Assembly (NCBI GenBank): GCA_034509755.1
Contig: CM067555.1
Span: 47,698,255 to 47,762,254 of the forward strand
Origin: Anisodus tanguticus
Lineage: Eukaryota > Streptophyta > Magnoliopsida > Solanales > Solanaceae
Direction: 5' to 3'
DNA length: 64,000 nt
In this document: positions 1 to 12,000 of the stretch, piece after piece
Layout of the letters: each line of letters starts with the position of its first letter
Position numbering within the stretch: the first letter of the stretch is position 1
The notes under the pieces: model-generated
What the model saw: the letters and a program-made list of their open reading frames with translations, nothing else
Told to the model about the DNA's origin: nothing
Database searches by the model: none
Made by a program: the position numbers and the translations under genes

Positions 1-290
1 ACACCTGCTACATACAAAACCAATCTGCAGAAGATACCTGGCAAAACGATCATACCAAGCGTGGGGTGCCTGTTTCAATCCATACAATGACTTCCTGAGA
101 TGACACACAAACTGCGGAGCTGCCGAATGAACAAAGCCAGGAGGCTAATGCATGACACACGATCTTTTCAAATCCCCATGAAGGAATGCATTCTTGACAT
201 CAAGCTGATGAATCGGCCAATGCATGCCCATAGCAATACTGAGAACAGTCCGAATAGTGGCCGGTTTAATACAATTAGAATCCTAAGTTA
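1..290 (-). mobile_element. Ty1/Copia reverse transcriptase fragment
   Basis: Read on the minus strand, this fragment encodes part of a Copia reverse transcriptase. It includes the stretch equivalent to LDVKNAFLHG and the RxWYxRFA segment. It aligns by eye with bases 18030-18310 of the Copia element at 16.8-21.2 kb. It is cut off by the window edge on the left and breaks up near base 290, so it is a remnant and not a gene. Confidence 0.8.
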
Positions 291-364
291 CCTTAAATAT
301 ACATCTATCATAATTACAAAATATACAGAGAATATTCGAAGAATATTCGCTAATAGAGACGTGT

Positions 365-1416
365 AGTGGGGTTAACGATAGGTTGGAAGTTTGGAGATAG
401 ACCTTAGAGTCTAAAGGTTTTAGGTTAAGCAGGACTAAGATGAAATATATGGAGTGCAAGTTCAGAGACGTGCCACATGAGGAGATAGATGTGGAAATGA
501 AGATTGAGGCACAAGATATACCCAAAAGAGGAAGCTTCAAGTATCTCGGGTCCATAATACAAGGAGACGGGAGATTGACGATGATGTCGCACACTATATT
601 GGAGCAAAGCGGATGAAATGGAGGCTCGCCTCCGAGGTGCTTTGTGATAAGAAGTTGTCGTCTAGACTGAAAGGTAAGTTCTCCAGAGTGGTGGTTAAAC
701 CAGCGTTGTTGTATGAGGCAGAATATTGGCCAGTTCAGAACGTCCACGTGCAGAAGATGCAGGTAGCGGAGATGGGATGCTCAGATGGATGTGTGGTCAT
801 ACTAGAAGAGACATGATTAGAAACGAAGTTATATGTGAAAGTCAAAGTGGCCTCCGTGGCGGACAAAATGAGATAAGCGAGACTGAGGTGGTTGGGTAAT
901 GTGAAGATGAGGTTTGAGGATGCGTCAGTTAGGAGGTGTGAGAGTCTGGCGATAGCATGAGTTAAGAGAGGTAGAGGTAGAGGTAGGCCGAAAAAAAAAT
1001 GGGGAGAAGTGATTAGACAAAACATGACACAGCTCCAGCTGACTTAGGACATGACCCTAGATAGAAAGATTTAGAGGTCGAGGATTATGATAGAATGTTA
1101 GTAGTTAGTTGAGTTTTGTTGCACTGTGTGTGAGAGGTGTAGGGGCTAGCCTCTCCATCTTGTCTTCTCCCTTTCTTTATAATATTATTTAGGTTTTGCG
1201 TAGATCCGTACTCTTTTGTGTGTGTTGCTATATTTGTTTTGTTATTGTGATATTTTACTATCTTATTTTCCTTGAATTCCTGCATTGACTACGTTCTTTT
1301 GAGACAGTCTATCGGAAACGGCCTCTCTACCCTATAAAGTAGAGGTAAAGTCTACGTATATTTTACCATCCTCGAATCACACCGTGTGAGATTACACTGG
1401 GTATGTTGTTGTTGTA
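365..1416 (+). mobile_element. RTE-clade LINE 3' fragment (RT C-terminus and 3' UTR)
   Basis: A frame-broken plus-strand reading contains KYLGSIIQGDG, MKWRLASEVLCDKK, VVVKPALLYEAEYWP and RGRGRPKKKWGE. These are the C-terminal end of the reverse transcriptase of the very common plant RTE-type LINE. The 3' UTR follows and ends in a GTTGTTGTTG tail near 1410, as expected for this clade. Several frameshifts and stops show it is dead, and the 5' part of the element is missing. Related 3' ends lie at 3408-3500 (+) and 31326-31830 (-). Confidence 0.85.
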
Positions 1417-1424
1417 ATAAACCC

Positions 1425-1740
1425 ACATGCAAAATAAATAGGTGATACCCATCCATTCTTTTATCAACAAAGAAAAATGAACCATCAGAGTAAAAACAAA
1501 AATAAAGATGTATAAAAAGAGGGGTAAAAAATTGGACCTTTCTGAACAAAACAATTATTAATTGAGCTCCTATAATGAACAAAAAGGAAAAATATTTAAA
1601 TTTTACAATAAACCCACAAACATATATGCAAAACAAATGTAGATACACATCAAAATTTTTTTTCAATGAAGAAAAATATACCCTTGTGCTAAAAAAAAAG
1701 GTAACGTAAGAGGGGTAAAAAATTTGACCTCTGAACCATA
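1425..1740. repeat. Two-copy direct repeat of unknown origin
   Basis: Bases 1425-1555 and 1612-1740 are diverged direct copies. Both start with AATAAACCCACA and end with GAGGGGTAAAAAATT(G/T)GACC. The spacing is close to 190 bases. The long minus-strand open frame across this stretch is low-complexity and hydrophobic and resembles no family I know. Confidence 0.5.
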
Positions 1741-2659
1741 TCAAGCAAAATGGGTCGACAAAGCAAGGCAAAAATATCTCTTTTACACAAATTTTCTTCA
1801 AAATTCTCATAATCATCACCAAATAATTTCTCAATAATAGCCAAGGTCGATAAAGCCACAATATGAGTGTAGTGATAACAAAAAGGGCCTACAAGCCCAC
1901 GACATACCAACATCAACTATCTATAAGTCTGCAAGTCTCTAAGAGTAATAGGTACATATCAACAGGTCGGGATACGGCCCCGCCATACACCAAACCACTA
2001 GTAGCATATATAAAATAGTACCTAAAGACTCCTGTACTGCAACTCCGAGAGAAGGGAGTGTTTTGTATCAACTAGACTTTAACATCCAATATATCCAGAT
2101 TTACATAAGACAGTCCAACAAACAGGAGACAAGATGCCTACAACCACGAATGCTCAACCTTAAAGGCATGCTTTTGGATATGCATTGAGAGAAGTCAATT
2201 CATGTTATACTCAAAGCCAAAAGTTGTTTATGTAGATAAAAAAGGGGCATGCCATGGTAGACAAGATAGACAAACTGGACACAATGATGTGCAGGTCTTT
2301 AATCCAACATAATAACTCTCTTAAGCATGCAAAGCTACTCAATTACAATCTAAGTGTCATGACCAAATTAGACTACATATTTGAACAAGGGATGGGTAGG
2401 CAAATCAGTCAAGGATGGTATCTTAGACATATAGGACTTGCTTAAGCTGAAATAAGCACACAATCACCTATATGTTGTGTATTAAAAATATCTCACCACG
2501 TACTATACCGCAAATGATAATCGTGGTTGATTTTAGAATTTTACGCATCCGAGATTTTCCCTCTCAAGCTAAAGGTTTCTCTCTCCGTAAAAGAATAAGA
2601 AGGCAAGACCAAGTCATTTAGTTGTTTTTTATAAGTTTCCTATGACATAGCTTTTTAAA
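1741..2659. other. Intergenic, nothing recognised
   Basis: This is AT-rich sequence upstream of the kinase gene. I see no convincing exon, RNA gene or complete repeat in it. Short open frames lack family motifs. Confidence 0.5.
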
Positions 2660-2661
2660 CT

Positions 2662-2893
2662 TTTGTAATTATAACTTGTGTATATTAATCACTTACTTTT
2701 ACATTGGATATAACTTGTGTATATTAATCAATATTCTGCCCTTTTATCGACTCATAAGTCATAATTATCAACAATACCCACCACACTAGTTGACAACAGC
2801 TGATAGCTTCAAATACTTTTTTTCATATTTTTTAAATAGTAATTTTATCGTTAATATAACCACTACACCAGTTGACAGCTGATAGCTTCACTT
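2662..2893 (+). promoter_or_regulatory. Kinase gene upstream region with paired direct repeats
   Basis: Two short sequences are each present twice upstream of the kinase start codon. TAACTTGTGTATATTAATCA occurs near 2671 and 2709. A block reading CAGTTGACA...GCTGATAGCTTCA occurs at about 2785-2811 and 2868-2890. The duplication may be a local slippage product or a repeated regulatory module; the sequence does not decide. Confidence 0.4.
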
Positions 2894-2905
2894 GGCCGGC
2901 AAAAA

Positions 2906-2914
2906 ACACGTGGC
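2906..2914 (+). promoter_or_regulatory. G-box / ABRE-like element ACACGTGGC
   Basis: The string ACACGTGGC lies about 150 bases upstream of the kinase start codon. It has the ACGT core and flanks of the binding site of bZIP factors of the ABF/AREB type. Position and sequence fit a promoter element, but function is inferred from the motif alone. Confidence 0.45.
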
Positions 2915-3062
2915 AAACACCCACTTGACCCATAAAAACCAATAAAAAACACCAATTTTAAAATCAAGAATTGAACAATATCCAAATACTAAACAAAAAA
3001 CATAATGGTAACCTACATACTCATTTTTCTCCACCACCACCGCCGCCTCCCCTCCGGCCACC

Positions 3063-6000
3063 ATGCACGGTGGAGCCGCCTGCGAAGAGTCAAACTCGAG
3101 TTTATACAAAGTCTTGATCAAACGATACCACTCACTTGAATCAAGTCATAGGAAACTTCTAGAACAATTCAACTTACTATTACAAGAAAAAAAAAACAAG
3201 AATAATAATATGGATACAAATGAAATGGGTTTTTGTGTACCTGGATACTTTTATACTGGTAGTCCATACAGAAATGTGTTGAATTATATGGGTCATGCAG
3301 TTCATGTTAGTAGAGCTACTCGTACATGTGAAATTATTTACTGGTAAGTAAAAAAATTTATTTGATTATGAAATTACTTTACTTGAGTTGAGGATCTATT
3401 GAAAACAACATTCTACCTGCTAAGATAGGGGCAATATGTATACCCTTCCCTAATCAGACCCCACTCGTGGTATTACATTGGGTGTGTTGTTGTTGTTGCT
3501 TTATTTGTAATGGGTTATGTTTATTTTGAGTTGGGATTTGTTGATATTTTGAGCTTATGACTTGGTATATTGAAGTTGACTTGAGCTAGATTTACTTTGA
3601 AAAATTGTTTTTTTTTTTTTTTTAATGTAAGGAACAGATTTGGAGGATTTTAGTATAATCCCAACTAGTTCAGGATTGAGGCGTAGTTGATTGGTTGAAT
3701 GTTTTTTGGAAAACAAGGGGTCGAATGTGATTTTTTTGGGATAATCATGGTGTTCGTCCAGTTTTCGCTCACCTCGACTAATTCCACCCTGCTACCTCCC
3801 AAATCTTGTCCACCAAGACTTGGACAGATGGAAAGGAATGACCTTTGTGTTTTTGGAAGGTGTCAAATGGGATTGCTTGGTTCTAATTACCCTAGATTAA
3901 TTATTTGGAACTTAGTGAATGTACTAGTCGTTGGTTAGACATGGGTGAGGTTTGTTTTGAATTGGGATTTTTGATATTTTGAATTTATGTTTGGTAAATT
4001 GAAGTTGATTTGAGCTAGATTTACTTTGAAAAATTGCTTCGTTTACTGTTTTTAATGCAATCAATTGATTATTGTCTGTATTTTTTTTAATGGAAGGAGC
4101 AAATTTGGAGGATTTTAGTATGCCCCAACTAGTTCCAGGATTGAGTCAAAGTTGATTGGTTGAATTTTTTTTGATAAATTATGGATTCACACTCCTCGAT
4201 TAGTTCCATGGGTTACCTACTACCTCCACCAGCCCAAGTATCGGGTAACTCTGTCTATCTAGACTTAGAAAGATGGAAAGAAACCACTTAGTGTTTTTGC
4301 AAGGCGTCGAATGTGCTTGCCTGGTTCTAATTATCTTAGATTAATTATTTTGAGTTAGTAAACGTACTATTCATTGCGTAAGACCCCTTTTTCTATAGGA
4401 TGTTTTGTAATTCTTGATCAAAGTGCTAGATGTCTGAATGTTAGTTGGATAATAGGATTTAAGAAATTGCCTTTTTACTGTTTAAATGCCATCAATTGAA
4501 CAGATTTAGAGGATTTTAGTATAACTGACCCCAACTAGTTTAGGATTGAGGGCGTAGTTGATTTACATGTGATGGTGGGAGGTAGTGGGTACCCGTGGAA
4601 TTAGTTGAGGTGCGCTCAATCTGGGCTGCACACCACGGTTACAAAAAAAAGAAAGAAATTGAGATGTCGTTGATTGCTTTGAAAAATTGCTTCTTGCGTT
4701 GATATCTATATTTTTTCAATGGAAGGAACAGATTTAGAGGATCTTAGTATAACCCCAACTAGTTCAGGATTGAGGGAGGCGTAAGTGATTGGTTGATTTT
4801 TTTTTTTTGAAAACAAGGCAATGAATGTGGTTGCTTGAATTTAATTATCCTAGATTAATCATTTGGAGTTAGTGAACGTACTACTTGTTGCTTAAGACCC
4901 CTTTCTCTATAGGGTGCTTTGTAATTCTTGATTAAACGCTAGATGTTTGACTGTTAGTAGGATAGTGGAATTTGTTTGGAGAGAGCATTTTCCAGTTCTA
5001 ATTGTTGGAAGACTCACGTTCTGCGATAATCTTTGTAGCTGCTAAGGCTACCTTCATCAGTTAAAATTGTGGCATGGATCAATATTTGTTTATCAAAGTT
5101 ATGTTAACAAGTAGTAAAACAGTTAGGCACCACTATTGATTATAGTTTTACTCTTTCGCATTTACTACTTTAGCTAAGACTAGTTCAAATTAAGGGTAGG
5201 TTGTTGCTACACTTACATTAGGTCCGAGAAGGGTAAATGTGAGATTTTTAGATACGAATTTTCTTTAAAAGACATATTTACAAGATATTGGAATGGAATG
5301 GGCCCAAATATTGGAATATATAGAGGGTTCATTTCATCAACACCTAGTAGTTTGAGACTGAGGCATAGTTGATTGATTTAGTGACTCCAGCCAAACATTA
5401 TTAGGAATTTAATTTAATAGATCTCTGCTAACACCGTCTTTTAGTCCCTTTTTTACTTTTTGTTTTTATAATCGTGGTGTCTAGGCCAGTTTGTGCGCAA
5501 CTCGACTAATTCCACGGGTTACCTGCAACATCCCATCAGCAACATTTACCAGAGTTACCTGGGTAACTCTGTCTATCAAGGCTTAGATAGATAGCACCTA
5601 ACGGTGTGGCCTAGTGGTCAATGAAGTGGGTTGAGAACTATGAGGTCTCAGGTTCAATTCCCAACATAGACAAAAAACACTAGGTGCGTTCTTCCCATAC
5701 TGTCCCAGCCTCGGTGGACAGAGTTATCTGGTACCTGTTGCGGGTGGGAGGAGGTAGCAGATATCCCGTGTAATTAACCGAGGTGTGTGCAAGCTGGCTC
5801 GGTAACCACGGTTATCAAACAAATAAATAAAAAGACTCTATGTGCTCTTGTCTGTTGTGAATTGCATATGGCATGAGGAGTTTTTTCTCTTGCAGGAACC
5901 GATCTGCTGAAAGACTTTATGGTTATAAAGAGCATGAAGTACTTGGACAGATGACCACTGAATTTCTTATCTGTGAAGAATATCATCAACTGGCTAGGAT

Positions 6001-9000
6001 TGCCAGGGAAAGATTAAGCTGTGGACAATCATGGTCCGGTCTATTTCCTTGTAAGAAGAGGTCAGGTCAGATCTTTATGGCAATGATGACGAAAAGCCCG
6101 TTGTATGAGGATGGTGAGCTTTTTGGTGTTATCACTGTTTCAAATGACACTGCTTCGTTCATTAGTATAATCTCAAAGGACACAAGTAGTACTCATGAGG
6201 AGGATAATGATCAACCTGGTGCACGAGGAATAAATTTCAAAAGGATTCAATGGAATCAACGACCACAAATTGCATCATCTGTTTCAAATCTGGTGCGTAT
6301 TATCGTGTTATCATTGTGCTTCATAAATAATCACTACGGAAAAACTGGAATTAGCTACGAACTTCGTCGCTAATTCATTGCTACAAGGATTAGCGACAGA
6401 TTTTGTTGTTTAGCTACAGAATTTGTCCATCGCTAATTCTTGTTTTTTCAGTAGTGGATTAGTCTAACTTTCTGAATAATTATCCCTTGTTTTTCCCTTT
6501 TTTTAGGCCTCAAAAGTTTTCTCACTGAAGCGTGGCGAGGATGCATGTGATGCATCTGTAGATGTGAGGGCCCGGGATGAGGCTGATTTTGACACCAAAG
6601 AACGGAAACCGCTGAAGCCACCCAGAGTACCTGTAAGTAGGGTTGGCAAAATTAGCCCACGAAAACATGACCTGCCCAACCCGTTCAAGTTTGGGCGGGT
6701 CAATGACCAACCCATTTATTAGCTCAGCCAACTTTAGCCCAATTCATTTCAATCTATCTTAACAATTGGGCTAATATGTAGCCCAAATTGACCCATAAAA
6801 ATGTTGTCAAAATATTTTCAAAAAGACCTTTTTTTATTTGAATAAAGAAATTAAAACTTAGTAAGGATTGGGCTGGCTGGGTTATGACCCGCTTTTTACC
6901 CCATTTTAGCCTAAGTAAGACTCGCCCATTTATTAACTCAACCTATTTTAACCCGCCCAAATCCATCCCAATCCGCCCATTTAGTTGGTTTGCTTGCTTC
7001 TCATTGATTAAAAGCGCATTTTATGAGGTAAGATTTTCTTTTCAGGCGCCACGGCTGAGTTTCAGTTTGCTCGGCGGGAAGAATAGAGCTAACGCAGAAA
7101 GCTCCGAGAAGGATGAATCTACATTTGACATCGCTCAGCCTTCCAAAATTGTAATTTCCTGCTTCTTTACATGTCTGGAGTATTGTTCTATATGATTTCC
7201 CTCTCTACCTTCAATGTCTTGTTTGCAGCTTATTTATGCTAATAACATATCTGAAAAGGTTTATTAGAGTAGTCATGGAAGGATCTAGATGAAATTCGAG
7301 AACTGATCATCAAACTTCTTGTAGGAAAAATTAATGCTATTGGGGCCTTGGGAGTCACTTGAACTAATAGCCTGTTTGGCCAGAATGTACTTATTTTGGA
7401 AAGTGCTTTTGCAAAAAGTACTTTTGGATTGTGTTTGGCTAATCAATTTTAAAAATACATTTGTAAATATTAGAGCAGTAATTTGTGCTTTACAGTTCCA
7501 AAAGTGCCTTTGGGGAAAAGCTACTTTTTTAGCTTTTGGAAAAAACTTTTGTTACCACAACACTTATTTCTTTCCTAAAAGCTCGGCCAAGCAGCTCAAC
7601 TCTCTTATCTAAGAACTTTTGAAAAAAAATTAAGCACTTTTGGCTTTCCAGAAGCTTGGCCAAACAGGCTATAAGTAAAACTGAGGAGAAATAAGAAGTT
7701 AAAGAGAAACATGTAGGTGTTTTGTACTGAAGAAATAAAAGAACCAAGGTCCCGATAAAAGTTTTTGATAATTATGTGTTGTGATTAAAGCTGGATGTTA
7801 TCTCTAATGACTTGTTTGCAACAATTGTAGGCAGCAAAGGTTATATCAAAGCTGAATATAGCAGGATTTGGGCACCTTAGTAAAGAGAAGGGTCAACAAA
7901 ATGAGAATGAAACTGAACCACATTCACCAACAGAATCTGATTCTACAGAAAAATATTGTCACTTTGTTGATGCACATCCTCGCCTTCAGAGAAACCAGAA
8001 AGGAACTTGTTGTGATCCAGGAGGAACGTGGGCCCCTACAACTGGTCATGGTATTGTAGAGGGTCCTGGAGGCGGAGGATCCTCCTCAAGGAACTCCAAT
8101 GAATTTTCCGAGGAACTTGAAGTTCATGAACAGATACCAGGAACATTTATGAATGATGAAGAGCTTAAGGCACAGTTTGAGAATTCAAAATCGTCAGGGG
8201 CGGAAGATTCATCGCAGCAGCTTTCGGAACACTACCAATCACCAAAGTCAGGGTGGAGCACTGACAGCCACAGAAGTTCATCAAACAATATTGAGAATGA
8301 GTTGAGCTTGATAGTAGATTGTGAAATTTTATGGGAAGACATTAGCCTAAAGGAGGAAATTGGACGAGGTAAAGTAGAGTAATCTTGCCATTGTTTACAT
8401 ACAAAACATACAAATAACTTTGTTCTTTCGAGCTAATGTACCAATTTGACAAATATTTTCTTCAAGGAGTAGTTCCTTCGTTGATTTTTCGTACAAGGGG
8501 GTGGAAACATACATGAAAACATGACCCGCCCAACCCGTTTATGCCATCTTAAAATTGAGCTGAAATGTAGCCCAAATTAACTCATGAGAAACCTTGTCAA
8601 AATATTTTCAAAAGGATATTTTTTATTTGAGATGATTTATATATAGCCATAATAAATAAATAAATCGTTTTATTAGGTACTTTAAAAATTATAAAAGAAC
8701 AAACAAAGAAATTAGAACTTGATAAGAATTCAGTGGGTTGGGTTATGAGTTATGACCCGCCTAAATTTATCCCATCCCGCTCATTTGACAGCCCTAGTTC
8801 GTATACTTGTCCGCTCATTGTATATTTTAAGCATAACTGTGCTAGAAGGGCAGAAATCATTACTGAATTTAGTACAATAGGTGCCTAGTTGATTCTTCGC
8901 ATGAATTGTCATATAAGCCGAGCCTTTTGTCATTTATCAAGTACAAAAACGTTTAAGTTGTTGAAATGATTACTGACCTTAATATCAATTTTACCGGTTT

Positions 9001-12000
9001 CAGAAAAAAAAGATTACTGACCTTAATATCTTTTCTCTAGGCTCATATGGTGTTGTTTATCATGGAATCTGGAATGGATCGGTATGTCTCAAGTTTTTGT
9101 TTATGTTCTAAAGGTTACTGAAATAGTATTTCGTTATAGAGGTATATAAATTATTAATTCTCTCAAAGTTTTCTTTAGGATGTTGCTGTTAAGGTTTACT
9201 TTGGGAATCAATGCAGCGAGGAAACATTGCTCGACTACAAAAAGGAGGTATGTTACCAGCTGCTAGACAGGGCACTACCTTGATAGAACAAAAAAATTTA
9301 GTTTAATTTCAACTGTATTTTTTCAGGTTGAAATAATGGAAAGACTCAGACATCCTAACGTGTTGCTATTCATAGGGGCCGTATTTTTCAAGAAAAATCG
9401 GCTATTGTCACAGAGTTTTTACCCAGGTATTGAACTGAGTTATTCCCCCAGGGAAGAATACCGTGGGAACGTTTTTTGATAAAACTGGCTAAAATTCATT
9501 TAGACACTCGAACTACGGTCTGTTCCTATTGAGCACTTGAACACATGATAAAGTGTTACTTTTAGACACATTCAATTCAAAATTTTGAAAAGCTTTTGTG
9601 CATGCTTTCAAATGTCTTCTATTAGGTAGTTAAGTTAACCACATAGAATATATCATTTCATTTAATTATACATATGGGTCTCAATTGGAACATGCTTGAG
9701 GTTTTACGGCTTATTGAGGCTAATGCGTATAGTTACAGGAGGTGACTTATTTTAAGTGGTTAACTTATTTATGTAATTGACACTTGAGAACACGGACAAA
9801 TTTTTTTTCTAAAATTTGTATCAAAGCGTCTAATAGAACACTTTATCATGTGTTCAGGTGCTCAATTGGAACAATCTGTAGGTCGAGTGTCCAAATGAAA
9901 TTTTACTGGGCTACCAATGTATTAAGCCGAAAAAAGTAAAATAATTTGACAACATTCTCATCATGTGTTTCAGGGGAAGTCTTTTCAAAACACTTCACGG
10001 AAATAATCAGCCATTAGACATCAGACGGCGTCTTAGGATGGCCCTTGATGTGGTGTGGCTTCTACTTGGGCGCATCAATTTCCTTCTCTAACATGTTTCC
10101 AATGTGCTAGTAAAAAAAATCATGGTGTTTCTCACACTTGTTTAATTGACTATAGGCAAGAGGTATGAATTATTTGCATCGCCGAAACCCACCAATTGTA
10201 CATAGAGACCTGAAATCTTCAAACCTGCTTGTCGATAAAAGTTGGACTGTCAAGGTACTGATTTGATTAATGGTTGCTTCAAATTATTCTGAATGAAGCC
10301 TTTAATAGATAAGTACACTGACATTGTTTTTTTCTTCTTTTCAGGTTGGAGATTTTGGACTTTCAAGATTTAAAGATGCAACCTTTTTAACAACAAAATC
10401 TGGGCGAGGGACGGTAAACATCGTAACCGCTTTTGCCTTTTTCTTATGGTCACATCTAGGGCTGGCAAAATGGGTAAAAAAAAACAAGTAACCATCCAAT
10501 CCGACCCATCAGATGTGGGTTAGAACTGATCATTTAAAAGTGGATCAAATATGGATATTATCCACTAAAAATGGATAAGGCATTTTCCATTAGCTGTAGT
10601 AGGAAGGGGGCTAATGTCCATAAGTTATTATATATATAAGATAATTAAGGCATTAGGAATCTGGGTGATCACGCGCTTCACGTGATATTTATTAGGATTA
10701 GGACTGAGAAAAATGACCGTTGTCTGCTCCTCCCCAAAAAAAGAAGAGAGACTTGTTGGAAATCGCCGGTTGGGTTTTATCCAACCAAGAAAGGCATGGG
10801 AATTTTGGGCATTGCTTGGGTCGAGCTAGGCTAACTTTTCATTATGTTTTATAGAGACCCGAGGAAATTCTATATAATAATAAATGTAGAAAGGTGAAGG
10901 TGATAATGGATATCCATAGTATCAATACCCACTTGTTATTTTTTCATGAGTTCTTACTTTTTGGGAGTCTAAACTTATTTTGGCTTTTAGCTTGTGTTCT
11001 CACCTGACTATTCCTGAAACCATGAATAATATGGATGTCCATATTATCCGTCGGTTGACCCATTTTTTATCCGTGTTAAATATGGGTGGATCGGAAATTT
11101 CATCCGAATTTGTTTAACCCATTTTCGACCCGCCCATATCCGATCAGATATAGCTTATGCCTTTGCCTGTCTGTTTTCCTTTTCTTGATCACTGCAGCCC
11201 CAGTGGATGGCTCCTGAAGTACTTCGAAATGAACCTTCAACAGAAAAGTAAGTTCCCAAAACCTTGCTTGCTGCATACTTCATGAGAAGATTTAGATTTT
11301 TTTGCATCCATTAATTTGCGCAGGTGATTGGCTGATGCTCAATTGCTTGTTGAGCTTGAGCCCTTTTTTCCCACAGAACAAGTTCAATGTAGGAATACAA
11401 AAAATGTAAAACTGCGGGAACCATTTTATACATGCGAGTAGTAGTGTTTCCTGGTACCGAATTTTGCTTATTATGCAAGATTCTTTTTCTTTTATTTTGT
11501 GTGGATATATTTATATTGCTGTGCATTCTACTATCAATTACAACTAATAGCTTGGAAACTGGTCAACATTGAGGGTGTGTTTGGTATGGAGGAAAATATT
11601 TTTCAATTTTTCCATTTTGTGTTGATCAAATTTCTTGGAGAATTCTCCAGAAAAACAAGTTCCTTAAAAGTTGGGAAAATGACTTTCCTAATGGAAGTAG
11701 GGAAAACAAGTTCCACAAAAGTCATTACACATCAATTGTCTCCTCCCCGTCCCCACCCTCATAGTCCCCATCCCCACCGAACCCCCATACCCCTACACTT
11801 TATCTCCAACTTCTATAGTGTTTGTCTAGATTAGATACAAATGTTTTTGGAATTTTTTTCTGCTGACGTATCAAACACAAGAAAATAAGTAAGAAAACCA
11901 CTTATTTTTCAGAAAGAAACATTTTCCTTCATACCAAACACCCCCTGAGCTTCTCATCTTTTCTGGAATGCAATTGCGATAGCTTTCTAATGGAGTTCTT

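Noticed and set aside
1352..1861. 169-codon minus-strand open frame
   Set aside because: Hydrophobic, low-complexity, overlaps a two-copy direct repeat and a LINE tail; no family motif and no splice support.
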